Source: Aricia agestis (lineage: Eukaryota; Arthropoda; Insecta; Lepidoptera; Lycaenidae). From it: 64,000 nucleotides of DNA. The notes beneath the pieces were generated by a model. It had not been told where the DNA came from and did no database searches. It saw nothing but the letters and a program-made list of their open reading frames with translations. The stretch spans positions 21,559,980-21,623,979 of the forward strand of contig NC_056407.1 in the NCBI RefSeq assembly GCF_905147365.1, in the 5' to 3' direction. Positions 52,176 to 63,284 of this stretch are shown here, piece by piece. The stretch's first letter is position 1. Each line of letters begins with the position of its first letter. The position numbers were made by a program, and so were the translations under genes.

Positions 52176-52305
52176 CTTTGCAAAATATTCCAGTCGACCG
52201 AGTCACAGTGATGTTGTCGAAACTGACGTCCACAGATATCGGTGACAACATTTTCGCACTTTCAGTACTTGTACTTGCATAATCAACATACGAAACACTC
52301 GCCAT
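52176..52305 (-). CDS. First coding exon of an ABCG-type transporter (exon B)
   Basis: Seen: ATG in the context GAGAAATGG, 43 codons plus one base, then a donor GTATGA at 52170-52175. The peptide starts MASVSYVDYASTSTESAKML and ends SVDVSFDNITVTRSTGIFCK, with the split codon beginning G. Known: ABCG nucleotide-binding domains begin with a strand like V-x-F-x-N-I/L-x-x-x-V followed by a G-x-x-x-K-G segment. Inferred: N-terminal exon of an ABCG half-transporter. Compared with exon A (17796-17934), the ends D-hydrophobic-x-F-D-x-hydrophobic and G-F/IF-x-K align, and both stop in phase 1, so both could join the same next exon. The N-terminal tails are unrelated. Family assignment is tentative because of the short length. 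Confidence 0.6.
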
Positions 52306-52545
52306 TTCTCAAAAGTTTAGATAAACTTGCTATAACAAGCGTTAACCTTTAAAATATTATGAACTTTATGAAAAATTTCAGCGTTTACTGAAATGACGGA
52401 CTTATAATTGAGGAGATGTTTAGCGGGCAAAGTGCACCGGGTAACTGCTCATAAAACTTAGTGATTATATTCTCTTTGACTGCATAGATTTGATGACAAA
52501 GTTGCACTGATTGGTATGTCATTCGATTACCCAGCAATCAGCATT
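52306..52545 (-). promoter_or_regulatory. Putative 5' UTR and promoter of exon B
   Basis: A repeat-free stretch of about 240 bp precedes the ATG. TTTCAGTAAACG (CAGT at 52387-52390, about 82 bases upstream) and ATCAGTGCA (about 52509) are initiator-like. No TATA box at the right spacing is convincing. Confidence 0.25.
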
Positions 52546-52560
52546 ATATTAGCGATAGGA

Positions 52561-53352
52561 TTGTGAGTATCTGTCTGTCTGTCTGTCCATCTGTCTGTCT
52601 GTCTGTCCGTCCATCTGTCTGTCTCTCTGTCGATCGGTCTGTCTGTCTGTCCATCTGTCTGTCTGTCCGTCTGTCTGTCCGTCTGTCTGTCCGTCTGTCT
52701 GTCCGTCTGTCTGCCGTCTGTCTGTCCGTCCGTCTGTCTGTCAGTCTGTCCGTCTGTCAGTCCGCGGTTTTACTCAGAGACTATAGGACCTACAAAGCTG
52801 TAATTCGGCATGAATGCAGATACACTTATTAATGATGCCGACAGAATGGTATATAAAATCTTAATATATATTTTTTATGCTACACATCAAGCGAGGATGA
52901 TTTTTTTCGCGTCCACCCCACCGTGTGGGGTGTCGTTGGATAAGTTTTTTAAAAATATAACGAGTATTGATAGATCATTTTCCGATTTAGGGATCCATTT
53001 GTGAAATATGAAGTTTCAAAGCGGAAAAATCGTTACGAGTCGTTATGAGCCGGAAATGTGAAAAAATTCACGGGAGTAGGAAACAGGCAAAGAAGACTTC
53101 ATAAGTTATTGAGTAATCGTAAATTGAGTATCGATCAACTAAAAATAATATTCTAATTCCTTTGAAAGTTACGAGATGATGTTTTTACTTGTTAGTAGTA
53201 CGTAAAAGACGTTATTTAAAATGTACATTTATTGACCATACAAAAATTATCAAAAACTAGCGGTACCACAGAATACATAATATTAGTTTAAAACAAGCGG
53301 TACTACGAAACCCTTTATTGCGTGTGGCCCGACACGTACTTGGCCGGTTTTT
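52561..53352 (+). repeat. GGCTCCGTA-class repeat with long (GTCT/GTCC)n
   Basis: A 190-bp (GTCT/GTCC)n tract is followed by CACCCCACCGTGTGGGGTGT, TTCACGGGAGTAGGAAACAG, AAAACTAGCGGTACCACAGA and CGACACGTACTTGGCCGGTT. It matches 22921-23793 in reverse and lacks that copy's 111-bp insert. It starts about 255 bp upstream of exon B. Confidence 0.7.
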
Positions 53353-53689
53353 TAAAGTTTCTAATTTCTTTATACATAATAATTATTCTATCGCGTTGAC
53401 CGCTCGCTGACCGTCGGCGCCGACACCGAAATGTATGAAACATCAGCGATGATCGCTACGCGTTATTGATAAAACGATGTAGGTAACGCATCCTGGAATT
53501 TCTTAAGGCCCAGTAGTCCCTAAAATTAGCAGGTCGATGTCTGTCAGTACGAATATCGACGTTAAGGACATTAAAATAACATTCATATCAGCGCGCCTTG
53601 TACAGTGGCTGATACGCGCTCGCCGCGTGCCTTGATAATAGAAAATAGAAGTAAAAACCTTTTGTTTTTAGTAATTACACAAATCAAAT
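53353..53689. other. No gene recognised
   Basis: Moderately GC-rich sequence with GCTGACCGTCGGCGCCGAC near 53406; no frame or bounded repeat. Confidence 0.35.
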
Positions 53690-53693
53690 ATAT

Positions 53694-54153
53694 TGTTACG
53701 TGCTAGGGTTCGAGGATTTGGAAAGAAAGACCTGCTGACTCTCTTGAAGACTTTATTCACTAAGTCCAGGTCACACAAGCACACACTAAGTCCAAACATT
53801 AATCACTAGGTCCAATCACTAAGCACTATCACTGTCCTAGGTCGTAGCCAAGTCGCAGGTTTCACTGGTTCACTCACTATTGATCACTTGTTGTCGCCTC
53901 GAAGATCGCTCAGATTGAACTGAATTCTCGGGCCGTCTACCTGCGGCTTTTTATATGGCGAGACGAATTCCAGAAAGTTCCCGATTCACGTAAACAAGTA
54001 AACAAGTATGGGAACCTTCTAGGAGGCTCGAGCATGTACCACCTAGCGCCATCTAGTTTCGAGTAGGGGATTTATGTGTAGTGTGTCCCCTGATCAGTTT
54101 CACTGGTTTGCCGCTAGATGGCACCACATGTCCGTATACCATGTACCGTAACA
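53694..54153 (-). mobile_element. Solo LTR, Gypsy-like
   Basis: Begins TGTTACGTGC and ends CCGTAACA, so both ends have TG...CA form, and ATAT is duplicated outside (53690-53693, 54154-54157). On the minus strand there is a TATA box (CATATAAAAAGCC, near 53950), an initiator-like CAGTT about 30 bases downstream, and a polyadenylation signal AATAAA (near 53753), in the order of an LTR. No internal retroviral-type genes flank it. A 4-bp duplication fits Gypsy elements. Confidence 0.8.
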
Positions 54154-54157
54154 ATAT

Positions 54158-54486
54158 CAAATCGTCTACGTTAGGTTACGACACATATACTACATTTTTT
54201 GTTTTTTCTGAAAAGTGTGTAATTTAGCCATAAAATGATTTAATGAAAAACAGCGTTATAACATGAGTCATCTTTGAGATTTTTTTCTATGGAGCAGAAT
54301 TTTTCAATTTGTGTACTGAAATACCTTTGCGTAAGTATAGGAAATTTTCTCAATTTTAAAACGGTACTTATTTTATACTTAAATAATGACATTTCCTTTA
54401 CTAAAAACGTGTTTTAAAAAACCCATTTTACGTAGTTACAGCAACCACAGCGCCTTAAGACCGGGCTGCCAAATTTTGCTGTGTTT
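54158..54486. other. No gene recognised
   Basis: AT-rich, no motifs. Confidence 0.4.
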
Positions 54487-54608
54487 TCGGTAATCGATAA
54501 AACACGAATAAAAAGACATTTTCTAAAAATGATTCCTAGCTAGATCGATTTATCGCCCCCGAAACCCCCGAAAATATACTAAATTTCATGAAAATCGTTG
54601 GAGCCTTT
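54487..54608 (-). repeat. Family D Helitron-like repeat, partial
   Basis: GTAATCGATAAAACACGAAT, ATTCCTAGCTAGATCGATTT and ACTAAATTTCATGAAAATCG. It provides a second empty site (A/T junction at 54583/54584) for the Helitron at 55534. Confidence 0.65.
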
Positions 54609-55399
54609 TGATTAAGATATACTTAAGATAATTATATATTTATACTTATCGTATAAACGTATTACGTAGTAAATACGTAAATACGGTACTTTATATTGTG
54701 AAATAAAGTTAATGTCAGTTTTACTTCCTAAATACACCAAGTTCAGTACATAACAGCACAGATATCTTTTTCTACGTCGTCGATTCGGTGCAAGATTTAG
54801 AAGGGGGTTAAATGAAATATTTACTTAGGAATCATTCAACTACTATCGTAAAAAATGTATTTTCTTATACATTTTTGAAAACAAAAATAAACTTAACAAA
54901 ATTCTTATGATAATAAATTTTGAGGTAATTCCAGGAACTTTGGTTTAGAATTCAACAGTAAAGTTAAAATATAAACTTCGTTTGACAAAAACAATCAATT
55001 AAAATAATATAATAACATCAGTCACAACAATCAAGTTAGTCGCTTAGATAACCTTACTTTCACAATAATAAAAACAAAATCAAAGAACAAGGGGCATTTT
55101 TGTATGCAAGCCGTACCCAAGCTGTAGCACATTCAGATTTCAGACATAATATTATATCAAAAAAGGGCATATAAAGCTTAGATTTTATGACATACAATAA
55201 AATGTACAGCTTTTCAATCCCTTTCATTTGGTATATGTCTTAAAGTGCTACATTACTCGTAGTGGGTGCGAAATCCTTCTTTGTACGACGAGGTCTCATT
55301 TTGAACATTTTTGAATTTAATATTTGACAGTAATTTATAGCAAACTTCGCCCGAGAACCGCAAAGTATCTCGGAAAGGACAAAGGATACTTCCTACGAC
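54609..55399. other. No gene recognised
   Basis: AT-rich sequence. A short CGAGAACCGCAAAGTATCTC precedes the next Helitron fragment. Confidence 0.4.
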
Positions 55400-55533
55400 A
55401 GACACACTTTCGCATTTATAATATTACTAGCTGTTTGACCGAGCTTTGCTCGGTGTCCAATTAAAATGACGTTTTCTAGAAATGATTCCTAGCTAGATCG
55501 ATTTATCGCCCCCGAAACCCCCTATATACTAAA

Positions 55534-56859
55534 CTAGCTGTTGCCCGCGACTTCGTCCGCGTGTACTTCAGTTTATAGCGCGCGGTGTCAATAAAATTGG
55601 TGTCAAAAGCTTTTTCGAAACCCTGGTACCCCTTAAATCAAAATACCCAATACAGGCGTGTAGTGTGCACATAATATGATTTTTTTTTATTAAACTTTTT
55701 TATACCAAGCTTATTTAGCGTTACAACTTACACAACTTAGCTGCATAATGCATTACACAACTTTAGCTTTGTCCAATACCCATAAACTATTTAGTATATT
55801 TTATTATTGGTAGACTGTTGTTTCTGATATCTATGTTGGTAAGTGAGTTATTTAATAACATGTATAACAATCGAAAGAATCAAAATATTAACTCAACATG
55901 GTACTGGTACCATGTTGAGCTAATGTTATTAATAATATGATGTGATGATTTTATAGAAATACATATGAGTAAGCGATAGCGCGATCTAGGCGACCCTTGG
56001 CGCCATCTGTTCCAGTTTTTGGAACTAACTTAATTTGAACAAATTTACGCATGAACACCCCCTTACAACCCCTTTTTCCAGTAAGAAGTAGCCTATGTCC
56101 TTTCTTAGGCTTTAGACTATCTGTGTACAAAATTTCATTACAATGGGTTCAGTAGTTTTGGCGCTGTTGTTTTTGAATTTGATATCTAAGTTGGTAGGTG
56201 AGTTATTAGTTAGTAACGTGTATAACAATCGAAAGAATCAAAAATTAACTCAGCATGGTACCACCTCTTATAGAAATACATATGAGCAAGCGATAGCGCG
56301 ATCTAGGCGACTCTTGGCGCCATCTGTTCCATTTTTTGGAACTAACTTAATTTGAACAAATTTACGCATAAACACCCCCTTACAACCCCTTTTTCCAGTA
56401 AGAAGTAGCCTATGTCCTTTCTCAGGCTTAATACTAACTGTGTACAAAATTTCATTACAATGGGTTCAGTACTTTTGGCGCTGTTGTTTTTGAATTTGAT
56501 ATCTAAGTTGGTAGGTGAGTTATTAGTTAATAACGTGTATAACAATCGAAAGAATCGAAAAATCCAATTCAACATGGTACCACCTCTTATAGAAATACGC
56601 ATGAGCAAGCAATAGCGCGATCTAGGGGACTCTTGGCGCCATCTGTTTTGCATTTTTGGAACTTACTTAATTTGACCAAATTTACGCATTTTCACCCCCT
56701 TACAACCCCTTTTTCCAGTTAAAAAGTAGCCTATGTCCTTTCTCAGGCTTTAGACTATCTGTGTACAAAATTTCATTACAATCGGTTCAGTAGTTTTGGC
56801 GTGAAAGCGAGACAGACAGACAGACAGAGATACTTTCGCATTTATAATATTAGTATAGA
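55534..56859 (-). mobile_element. Helitron-like element inserted between A and T
   Basis: On the minus strand it starts TCTATACTAATATTATAA with (GTCT)n and ends ACGCGGACGAAGTCGCGGGC then AACAGCTAG. It lies between AAA and TTT of family D with no target duplication, the hallmark of Helitron insertion. Internally a module with GCGCTGTTGTTTTTGAATTT and GGCGCCATCTGTTCC is repeated about three times (starts near 55813, 56161, 56477). There is no Rep/helicase frame; it is non-autonomous. Confidence 0.85.
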
Positions 56860-56890
56860 TTTCATGAAAATCGTTGGAGCCGATTCCGAG

Positions 56891-56893
<3 letters not shown>

Positions 56894-56977
<84 letters not shown>
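56894..56977. repeat. (TA)n microsatellite
   Basis: About 42 uninterrupted TA units in the tail of a family D repeat. The IYIYIY frames over it are not genes. Confidence 0.95.
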
Positions 56978-56979
<2 letters not shown>

Positions 56980-57000
56980 AGAATTGCTCGTTTAAAGATA

Positions 57001-58049
57001 TAAGATAAGATTAGTATGTATATAGTATAGTTTGTGTTGTCAGTTGAGATTTACGGCAAGTGGCTTATTATTATAAGTGGCAATATTTTGTGGTGAACGA
57101 TGTTTTGTTTCTGCGGTAAGGTTTATTGATGCAAATTCGTGTCTTCTTGAACATTCTAATGCAATAATGAGTAATGACATTGCGATTATATAAAATTAAA
57201 CAATACTTTATTTGACACTGTTTGTTAAGATAAAATTAATGAAACTGCATGATATTGCATTTTGTACTTATGTTGCACTTATTATTCATCTGTTTCGAGA
57301 AATATAATTAAACCAATGATGAAAAACTCAAAGAATTAAACCTTTTAGCTGTTAAGACCAAAGAATTTATATTGGCTCAAAAAATTTGAGAAGGGATTCC
57401 AAAACATAATCTTAAAATACCGTATATAATTATATAACATAATGTAATATGAAAATATGTTAGTATTCAGTTCTATTGTATAGAACCGACTTAGAGAATT
57501 TACTTCTTCTTCTTCTTTTTTAATGGCTAGCTCCGTGAGTTGCCAATGTCAGAGTGGTTTGCTCTTTAATGCAGGTCTGGTAAAGCAACAAGGGTACAGT
57601 TACGTGAATTATAATTTACAAATTGATTTACCTAAAACAAAAACAAGTGTTAGTAAAGACATCACAATTTAATATTGTTATCACGAATATATGTACGAGT
57701 ATGTACACAAAATCTTGATAAAAGATGTATTTACATAACATAAAATCGATTTAAAATTGATAGGGCGAGGAAAGGATTTGGGAAAATAGTCATATAGGGA
57801 CGATTGGTTTCTAGGACAACAAAAGAAAATCTGATCTAAGGATAAGGAGAATTTACTTGTCAGTACCTATTCAATTAGCCTATGGCATGATCGCTTGACT
57901 TTTTAAAAATTTGGCAGGTTTTGGCAGGATTGAGGTATGAAAAATAAATTTTATTATTGCATCTCAAATTTCCGACAATGGCAACCCTGGATACCTTACG
58001 GGCGATTTCCCTGTACTTCTTGTTATGTTCGTGTACTTACTATCAATAA
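57001..58049. other. No gene recognised
   Basis: One of the longest stretches without recognisable repeats. AT-rich, with a TTC run at 57504-57520. No exon-like frame was seen. Confidence 0.45.
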
Positions 58050-58659
58050 TCTATACTAATATTATAAATGCGAAAGTATCTCTGTCTGTCTGTCTTGCTT
58101 TTACGCCAAAAGTACCGAACCAATTGTAATGAAAGTTTGTATACAGATAGTCTAAAGCCTGAGAAAGGACATAGGCTACTTTTTTACTGGAAAAACGGGT
58201 TGTAAGGGGGTGAAAATGCGTAAATTTGTTCAAATTAAGTTAGTTCCAAAAATTCATAATAGATGGCGCCGTGCGTCTCCTACATCGCGCTGACGCTTGC
58301 TCAAAAGTCTTTCTATAAAAGGTGGTATCATCTTGTATTCAAGTTTCGATTTTTTTCGATTGCTATTTCTTTTCTACGTTAATAACTCAGTACTTTATCT
58401 ATGCAGTGACGTAACCTTAAACCTATCAATGCTGAATAGTTTATGGGTAAAGTTGTGTAATTGGGGGGCTAAATAAGCTTTAAAATTTGGTATAAATATA
58501 AAATTTAATTTAAATAAAAAAATGAAATATTATGTGCACACTGCACAGCTGTTTTGATTTAAGGGGGGTTTTTTTTATAAAAGCTTTTGACACCAATTTT
58601 GTTGACATCGCGCGCTATAAACTGAAGTCCACGCGGACGAAGTCGCGGGCAACAGCTAG
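58050..58659 (+). mobile_element. Helitron-like element, single complete copy
   Basis: TCTATACTAATATTATAAAT at the start and CGCGGACGAAGTCGCGGGCA then ACAGCTAG at the end, bounded by A and T. It is 610 bp and equals the inner Helitron of the composite elements, so that module exists on its own. Confidence 0.8.
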
Positions 58660-58758
58660 TATTTTAAATAAAGCTGAGATCCTAAAATCTAAATACGCAG
58701 CAGCAAAGTAAAGAAATACATAAATACTTATTAAAAATATGTTTTTATTATACGCTGT

Positions 58759-59126
58759 GATTTTTTTTTATGAAATAAAGGGGGCAAACGAGCAAACGGG
58801 CCACCTGATGGAAAGCAACTTCCGTCGCCCATGGACACTCGCAGCATCAGAAGAGCTGCAAGTGCGTTGCCGGCCTTTTAAGAGAGAACAGAGTAATAGG
58901 AAAGGGTAAGGAAGGAAAGGGAAGGGAATAGGGGAGAGTAGAGAAGGGAAGGGAAAAGAATAGGGGAGGGTAGGGAAGGGAATAGGGTAGGGGATTGGGC
59001 CTCCGGTGACCTCACTCACTCGACGAAACACAGCGCAAGCGCTGTTTCACGCCGGTTTTCTGTAAGAACGCGGTATTTCTCCGGTCGAGCCTGCCCATTC
59101 GTGCCGAAGCATGGCTCTCCCACGTA
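58759..59126 (-). mobile_element. GGCCGGCAACGC-type SINE-like repeat, full copy
   Basis: Minus strand head TACGTGGGAGAGCCATGC, an expanded CCCTTCCC minisatellite, GGCCGGCAACGCACTTGC and an A tail. Confidence 0.75.
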
Positions 59127-59178
59127 TAAGTATAAATGTGATAAAAAATACAGCTTTTAAGAAAAATTACACTTAAAT

Positions 59179-62100
59179 TTATACTAATATTATAATTGGG
59201 AAGAGTTTGTTAGTTTGTTTGTTTGAACGCGCTAATCTCAGGAACTACTGGTCCGATTTGAAAAATTCTTTCAGTGTTAGATAGCCCATTTATCGAGAAA
59301 GGCTATAGGCTATATTTTATCACGCTAATACTAATAGGAGCGAAGAAATAGAGGAAAGTGTGTAAAAAACAGGGGGAAATTATTTGAAAGAGCTTATTTG
59401 AACGCGCTAATCTCACTAACTACTGGTCCGATTTAAAAAATTCTTTCAGCGTTAGATAGCCTATTTGTCGAGGAATGCTATAAGTGATATTTTATTACGC
59501 TAAGACTAATAGGAGCGAAGAAATAGAGGAAAGTGTGAAAAAACGGGAGAAATTATTTGAAATGGCTTATTTGAATGCGCTAATCTCAGGAACTACTCGT
59601 CTGATTTGAAACATTCTTTCAGTGTTAGATATCCCATTTATCGAGAAAGGCTCTAAGCTATATTTTATTGCGCTAAGACTAATGGGAGCGAATAAATAGA
59701 GGAAAATATGGAAAAAATGGGGGAAATTACTTGAAAGAGCTTATTTGAACGCGCTAATCTCAGGAACTACTGGTCTGATTTGAAAAATTCTTTCAGTGTT
59801 AGATAGCCCATTTATTGAGAAAGGTTATAAGCTATATTTTATCACGCTAAGACTAATTGGAGCAAAGATATAGAGGAAAATGTGGAAAAAAACGGGAGAA
59901 ATTATTTGAAAGGGCTTATTTGAACGCGCTTATCTCAGGAACTAGGGTCTGATTTTAAAAATTCTTTCAGTGTTAGATAGCCCATTTATTGAGAAAGACT
60001 ATCCTACTAATATTATAAAGGCGAAAGTTTGTTTGGATGTATGGATGTGTGGATGTATGGATGTTTGTTACTCTTTCACGCAAAAACTACTGAACGGATT
60101 TTAATGAAACTTTACAATAACATAGCTTATACATCAGAATAACACATAGGCTACAATTTTAACCGACTTTCAAAATGGGGGAGGCGTTATGTTCGTTTTC
60201 TTATGTTCAAAGATTACTCTGCCGTTTGTTAACCGATTTTCAAAAATTTTCTTTTGGTATATAGGGTATCATCCTAATTTCGTATTATATTTACAAAAGT
60301 GGTGATCTGATGAAGGATCCATAAGTAATCGAGGGAACTCCTCAAAATTTATAGGGAAACATATGGTGACTTCGGTTTCGTGAGAAGTATTCTAAGCATA
60401 TGCTACCAACAATTAAGATTTTGCACCGAGGTATACCTGGTATATCGTGGTTCGGAAGGTGCTGAGAGAACTCCTGATTCTTTATAGATACAAGTTTGGG
60501 AGTTTCGGCGTTGTTTTAAGAACGGAAAGCATATGCTACTATGCAAATTACATTCATCATCATCATCATCATCACTACCATATTATACCATGCATCGTCC
60601 CATGGTTATCAAGCGATAATTTAAAAAATCTATACCTACCTAATATTATAAACCTGAAGAGTATGTTTGCTTAAACGCGCTAATCTCACTAACTACTGGT
60701 CCGATTTAAAAAATTCTTTCAGCGTTAGATAGCCTATTTGTCGAGGAATGCTATAAGTGATATTTTATTACGCTAAGACTAATAGGAGCGAAGAAATAGA
60801 GGAAAGTGTGAAAAAACGGGAGAAATTATTTGAAATGGCTTATTTGAATGCGCTAATCTCAGGAACTACTCGTCTGATTTGAAACATTCTTTCAGTGTTA
60901 GATATCCCATTTATCGAGAAAGGCTCTAAGCTATATTTTATTGCGCTAAGACTAATGGGAGCGAATAAATAGAGGAAAATATGGAAAAAATGGGGGAAAT
61001 TACTTGAAAGAGCTTATTTGAACGCGCTAATCTCAGGAACTACTGGTCTGATTTGAAAAATTCTTTCAGTGTTAGATAGCCCATTTATTGAGAAAGGTTA
61101 TAAGCTATATTTTATCACGCTAAGACTAATTGGAGCAAAGATATAGAGGAAAATGTGGAAAAAAACGGGAGAAATTATTTGAAAGGGCTTATTTGAACGC
61201 GCTTATCTCAGGAACTAGGGTCTGATTTTAAAAATTCTTTCAGTGTTAGATAGCCCATTTATTGAGAAAGACTATCCTACTAATATTATAAAGGCGAAAG
61301 TTTGTTTGGATGTATGGATGTGTGGATGTATGGATGTTTGTTACTCTTTCACGCAAAAACTACTGAACGGATTTTAATGAAACTTTACAATAACATAGCT
61401 TATACATCAGAATAACACATAGGCTACAATTTTAACCGACTTTCAAAATGGGGGAGGCGTTATGTTCGTTTTCTTATGTTCAAAGATTACTCTGCCGTTT
61501 GTTAACCGATTTTCAAAAATTTTCTTTTGGTATATAGGGTATCATCCTAATTTCGTATTATATTTACAAAAGTGGTGATCTGATGAAGGATCCATAAGTA
61601 ATCGAGGGAACTCCTCAAAATTTATAGGGAAACATATGGTGACTTCGGTTTCGTGAGAAGTATTCTAAGCATATGCTACCAACAATTAAGATTTTGCACC
61701 GAGGTATACCTGGTATATCGTGGTTCGGAAGGTGCTGAGAGAACTCCTGATTCTTTATAGATACAAGTTTGGGAGTTTCGGCGTTGTTTTAAGAACGGAA
61801 AGCATATGCTACTATGCAAATTACATTCATCATCATCATCATCATCACTACCATATTATACCATGCATCGTCTCATGGTTATCAAGCGATAATTTAAAAA
61901 ATCTATACCTACCTAATATTATAAACCTGAAGAGTATGTTTGCTTAAACGCGTTAATCTCAGGAACTACTGGTCCAATTTTAAAACTTATTTCAGTGTTA
62001 GATACCTCATTTATCGAGTAAGACTATAGGCTATATATTATCACACTAAGACTAATACGACCGAAGAAACTCAGGAAAATGTGGGAAAAACGGGGGAAAT

Positions 62101-62260
62101 ATTAGAAATTACAAACTACTAGAGCAATTTTTATGGCAATATTTGGCACAGATATAGTGTAGAACAAGTGGAAGTAGGAACATAAGCTATTTTTATGGGA
62201 AAATGTACGGTTTCCGTAAAATTCCTAATTTACGCGGGCGAAGCCGCGCGGGACATCTAG
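59179..62260 (+). mobile_element. Helitron-like family B region with tandem duplication
   Basis: Starts TTATACTAATATTATAATTG (TC mutated to TT) and ends GCGGGCGAAGCCGCGCGGGA then CATCTAG and T. The 5' part consists of subrepeats of about 180 bp, each with GAACGCGCTAATCTCAGGAA and TTCTTTCAGTGTTAGATAGC. A family C element (from TCCTACTAATATTATAAAGG) lies inside, and a 1273-bp segment containing it is present twice in tandem. Confidence 0.7.
59401..61946 (+). repeat. 1273-bp tandem duplication, nearly identical units
   Basis: Unit 1 is 59401-60673, unit 2 is 60674-61946. The landmarks AACGCGCTAATCTCACTAAC and ATCCTACTAATATTATAAAG are each displaced by 1273 bp. I saw one clear difference (CATCGTCCCATGG against CATCGTCTCATGG). 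The two 75-codon frames at 60447 and 61720, rich in histidine from (CAT)n, are copies and not genes. Confidence 0.9.
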
Positions 62261-62500
62261 TAAGCTATATTTTATCACGCTAAGACTAATTAGAGGAAAG
62301 AAATAGAGGAAAATGTGGAAAAAAACGGGAAATTATTTGAAAGGGCTTATCTCACGAACTACTGGAGCAATTTTTCTGTTATTTGGCACAGATAAGAAGT
62401 AGACTACGTGAAGGATCATAGGCTATTTTTTGTGGACTAATTTATCTGTGAAATATCTAATTTACGCGGGCGAAGCTGCGTGGAACGTTATATTTTGCGT
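62261..62500 (+). repeat. Second, partial family B 3' segment
   Basis: TAAGCTATATTTTATCACGC, AGAAATAGAGGAAAATGTGG and ACGCGGGCGAAGCTGCGTGG repeat the end of the preceding element without a clean CTAG. Confidence 0.6.
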
Positions 62501-62509
62501 GGTCACGAT

Positions 62510-62890
62510 ATCACGCGTAAACGGCTGGACTCATTTTGATGAAATTTGGTATAAAGATACTTTGAGTCCCGAAAAATAACATAGGATATATTTTGTCCCG
62601 GAAAAATGTACGGTTACTGCACAATATACTTTTTTGATTTGCGCGTAAACTATTCAATCCATTTTGATGGAATTTGGTATGGAGATACTTTGAGTCTCGG
62701 GAAAGGAAAAGGAATACTAATTTTGTACCTGAAAATGTACGGTTCCCGCACAATAAACTTTTATGATTATCGCCTAAACTATTTAATTTATTTTGATGAA
62801 ATTTTGGCATGGAGATACTAATTTGAACACTGTGGGACAAGGAATGTTTTTGGTCCCGGAAAAATGTGCGGTTCCCACACAATATACTTC
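62510..62890 (+). repeat. About 126-bp tandem repeats
   Basis: Three diverged units, each with CGTAAAC or CCTAAAC, ATTTTGATGRAATTTGG, GAGATACT and GAAAAATGTACGGTTCC. The 123-codon minus frame reflects the repetition. Confidence 0.7.
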
Positions 62891-63284
62891 CAGTCGGTAC
62901 CAGCTAATTTTATCGTGAGTTCAGTCAATGTCAGATTAACTGAAGCTTTTGGGACTGGTACCGACTTCAAAGTAATGAAGACTGTAGTATGTACAGAAAT
63001 AGTTGATATTTAGACGAATTCTGAAAAAGGCACTATTATAGAGTAAGAGTTATTTAATACTGTTTAGTTCATATTATTATTTATTATTGTTTTACCTTGG
63101 AAGTCGGTTTTAATTTTTTGTTAAAAATAATAATTTCACTCTTTTTAGTTATCTATAAGGCTTTATGCGTAAATAACCACTACGAATGTTAACTATTCTC
63201 ATTATGTTACTGTGAGCGAATTTGTGGTAAATGCTTGCAGTTATCTAAGCGATGCTGCAATTTAAAAACTTTTATCTTTAAAGG
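62891..63284. other. No gene recognised
   Basis: Contains GGGACTGGTACCGACTTCAA and its partner CAGTCGGTACCAGC (62891), plus AAGTCGGTTTTAATTTTTTG; repeat-like but not assignable. Confidence 0.35.

Larger units (their letters stand above)
55400..57000 (-). mobile_element. Family D repeat split by a Helitron, with long (TA)n
   Basis: 55427-55533 (CTAGCTGTTTGACCGAGCTT to TATATACTAAA) continues at 56860-57000 (TTTCATGAAAATCGTTGGAG, (TA)n, CAAGAATTGCTCGTTTAAAG). A Helitron 5' end remnant (55400-55426) precedes it. The break is filled exactly by 55534-56859. Confidence 0.75.

Noticed and set aside
57504..57600. Possible exon with polypyrimidine tract (TTC)n followed by AG
   Set aside because: The downstream frame closes quickly, has no recognisable protein and lacks a donor.
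60447..61947. Two 75-codon histidine-rich frames as paralogous small genes
   Set aside because: They are the two units of the 1273-bp tandem duplication crossing a (CAT)n; a decayed equivalent at 33866 lies in another repeat.
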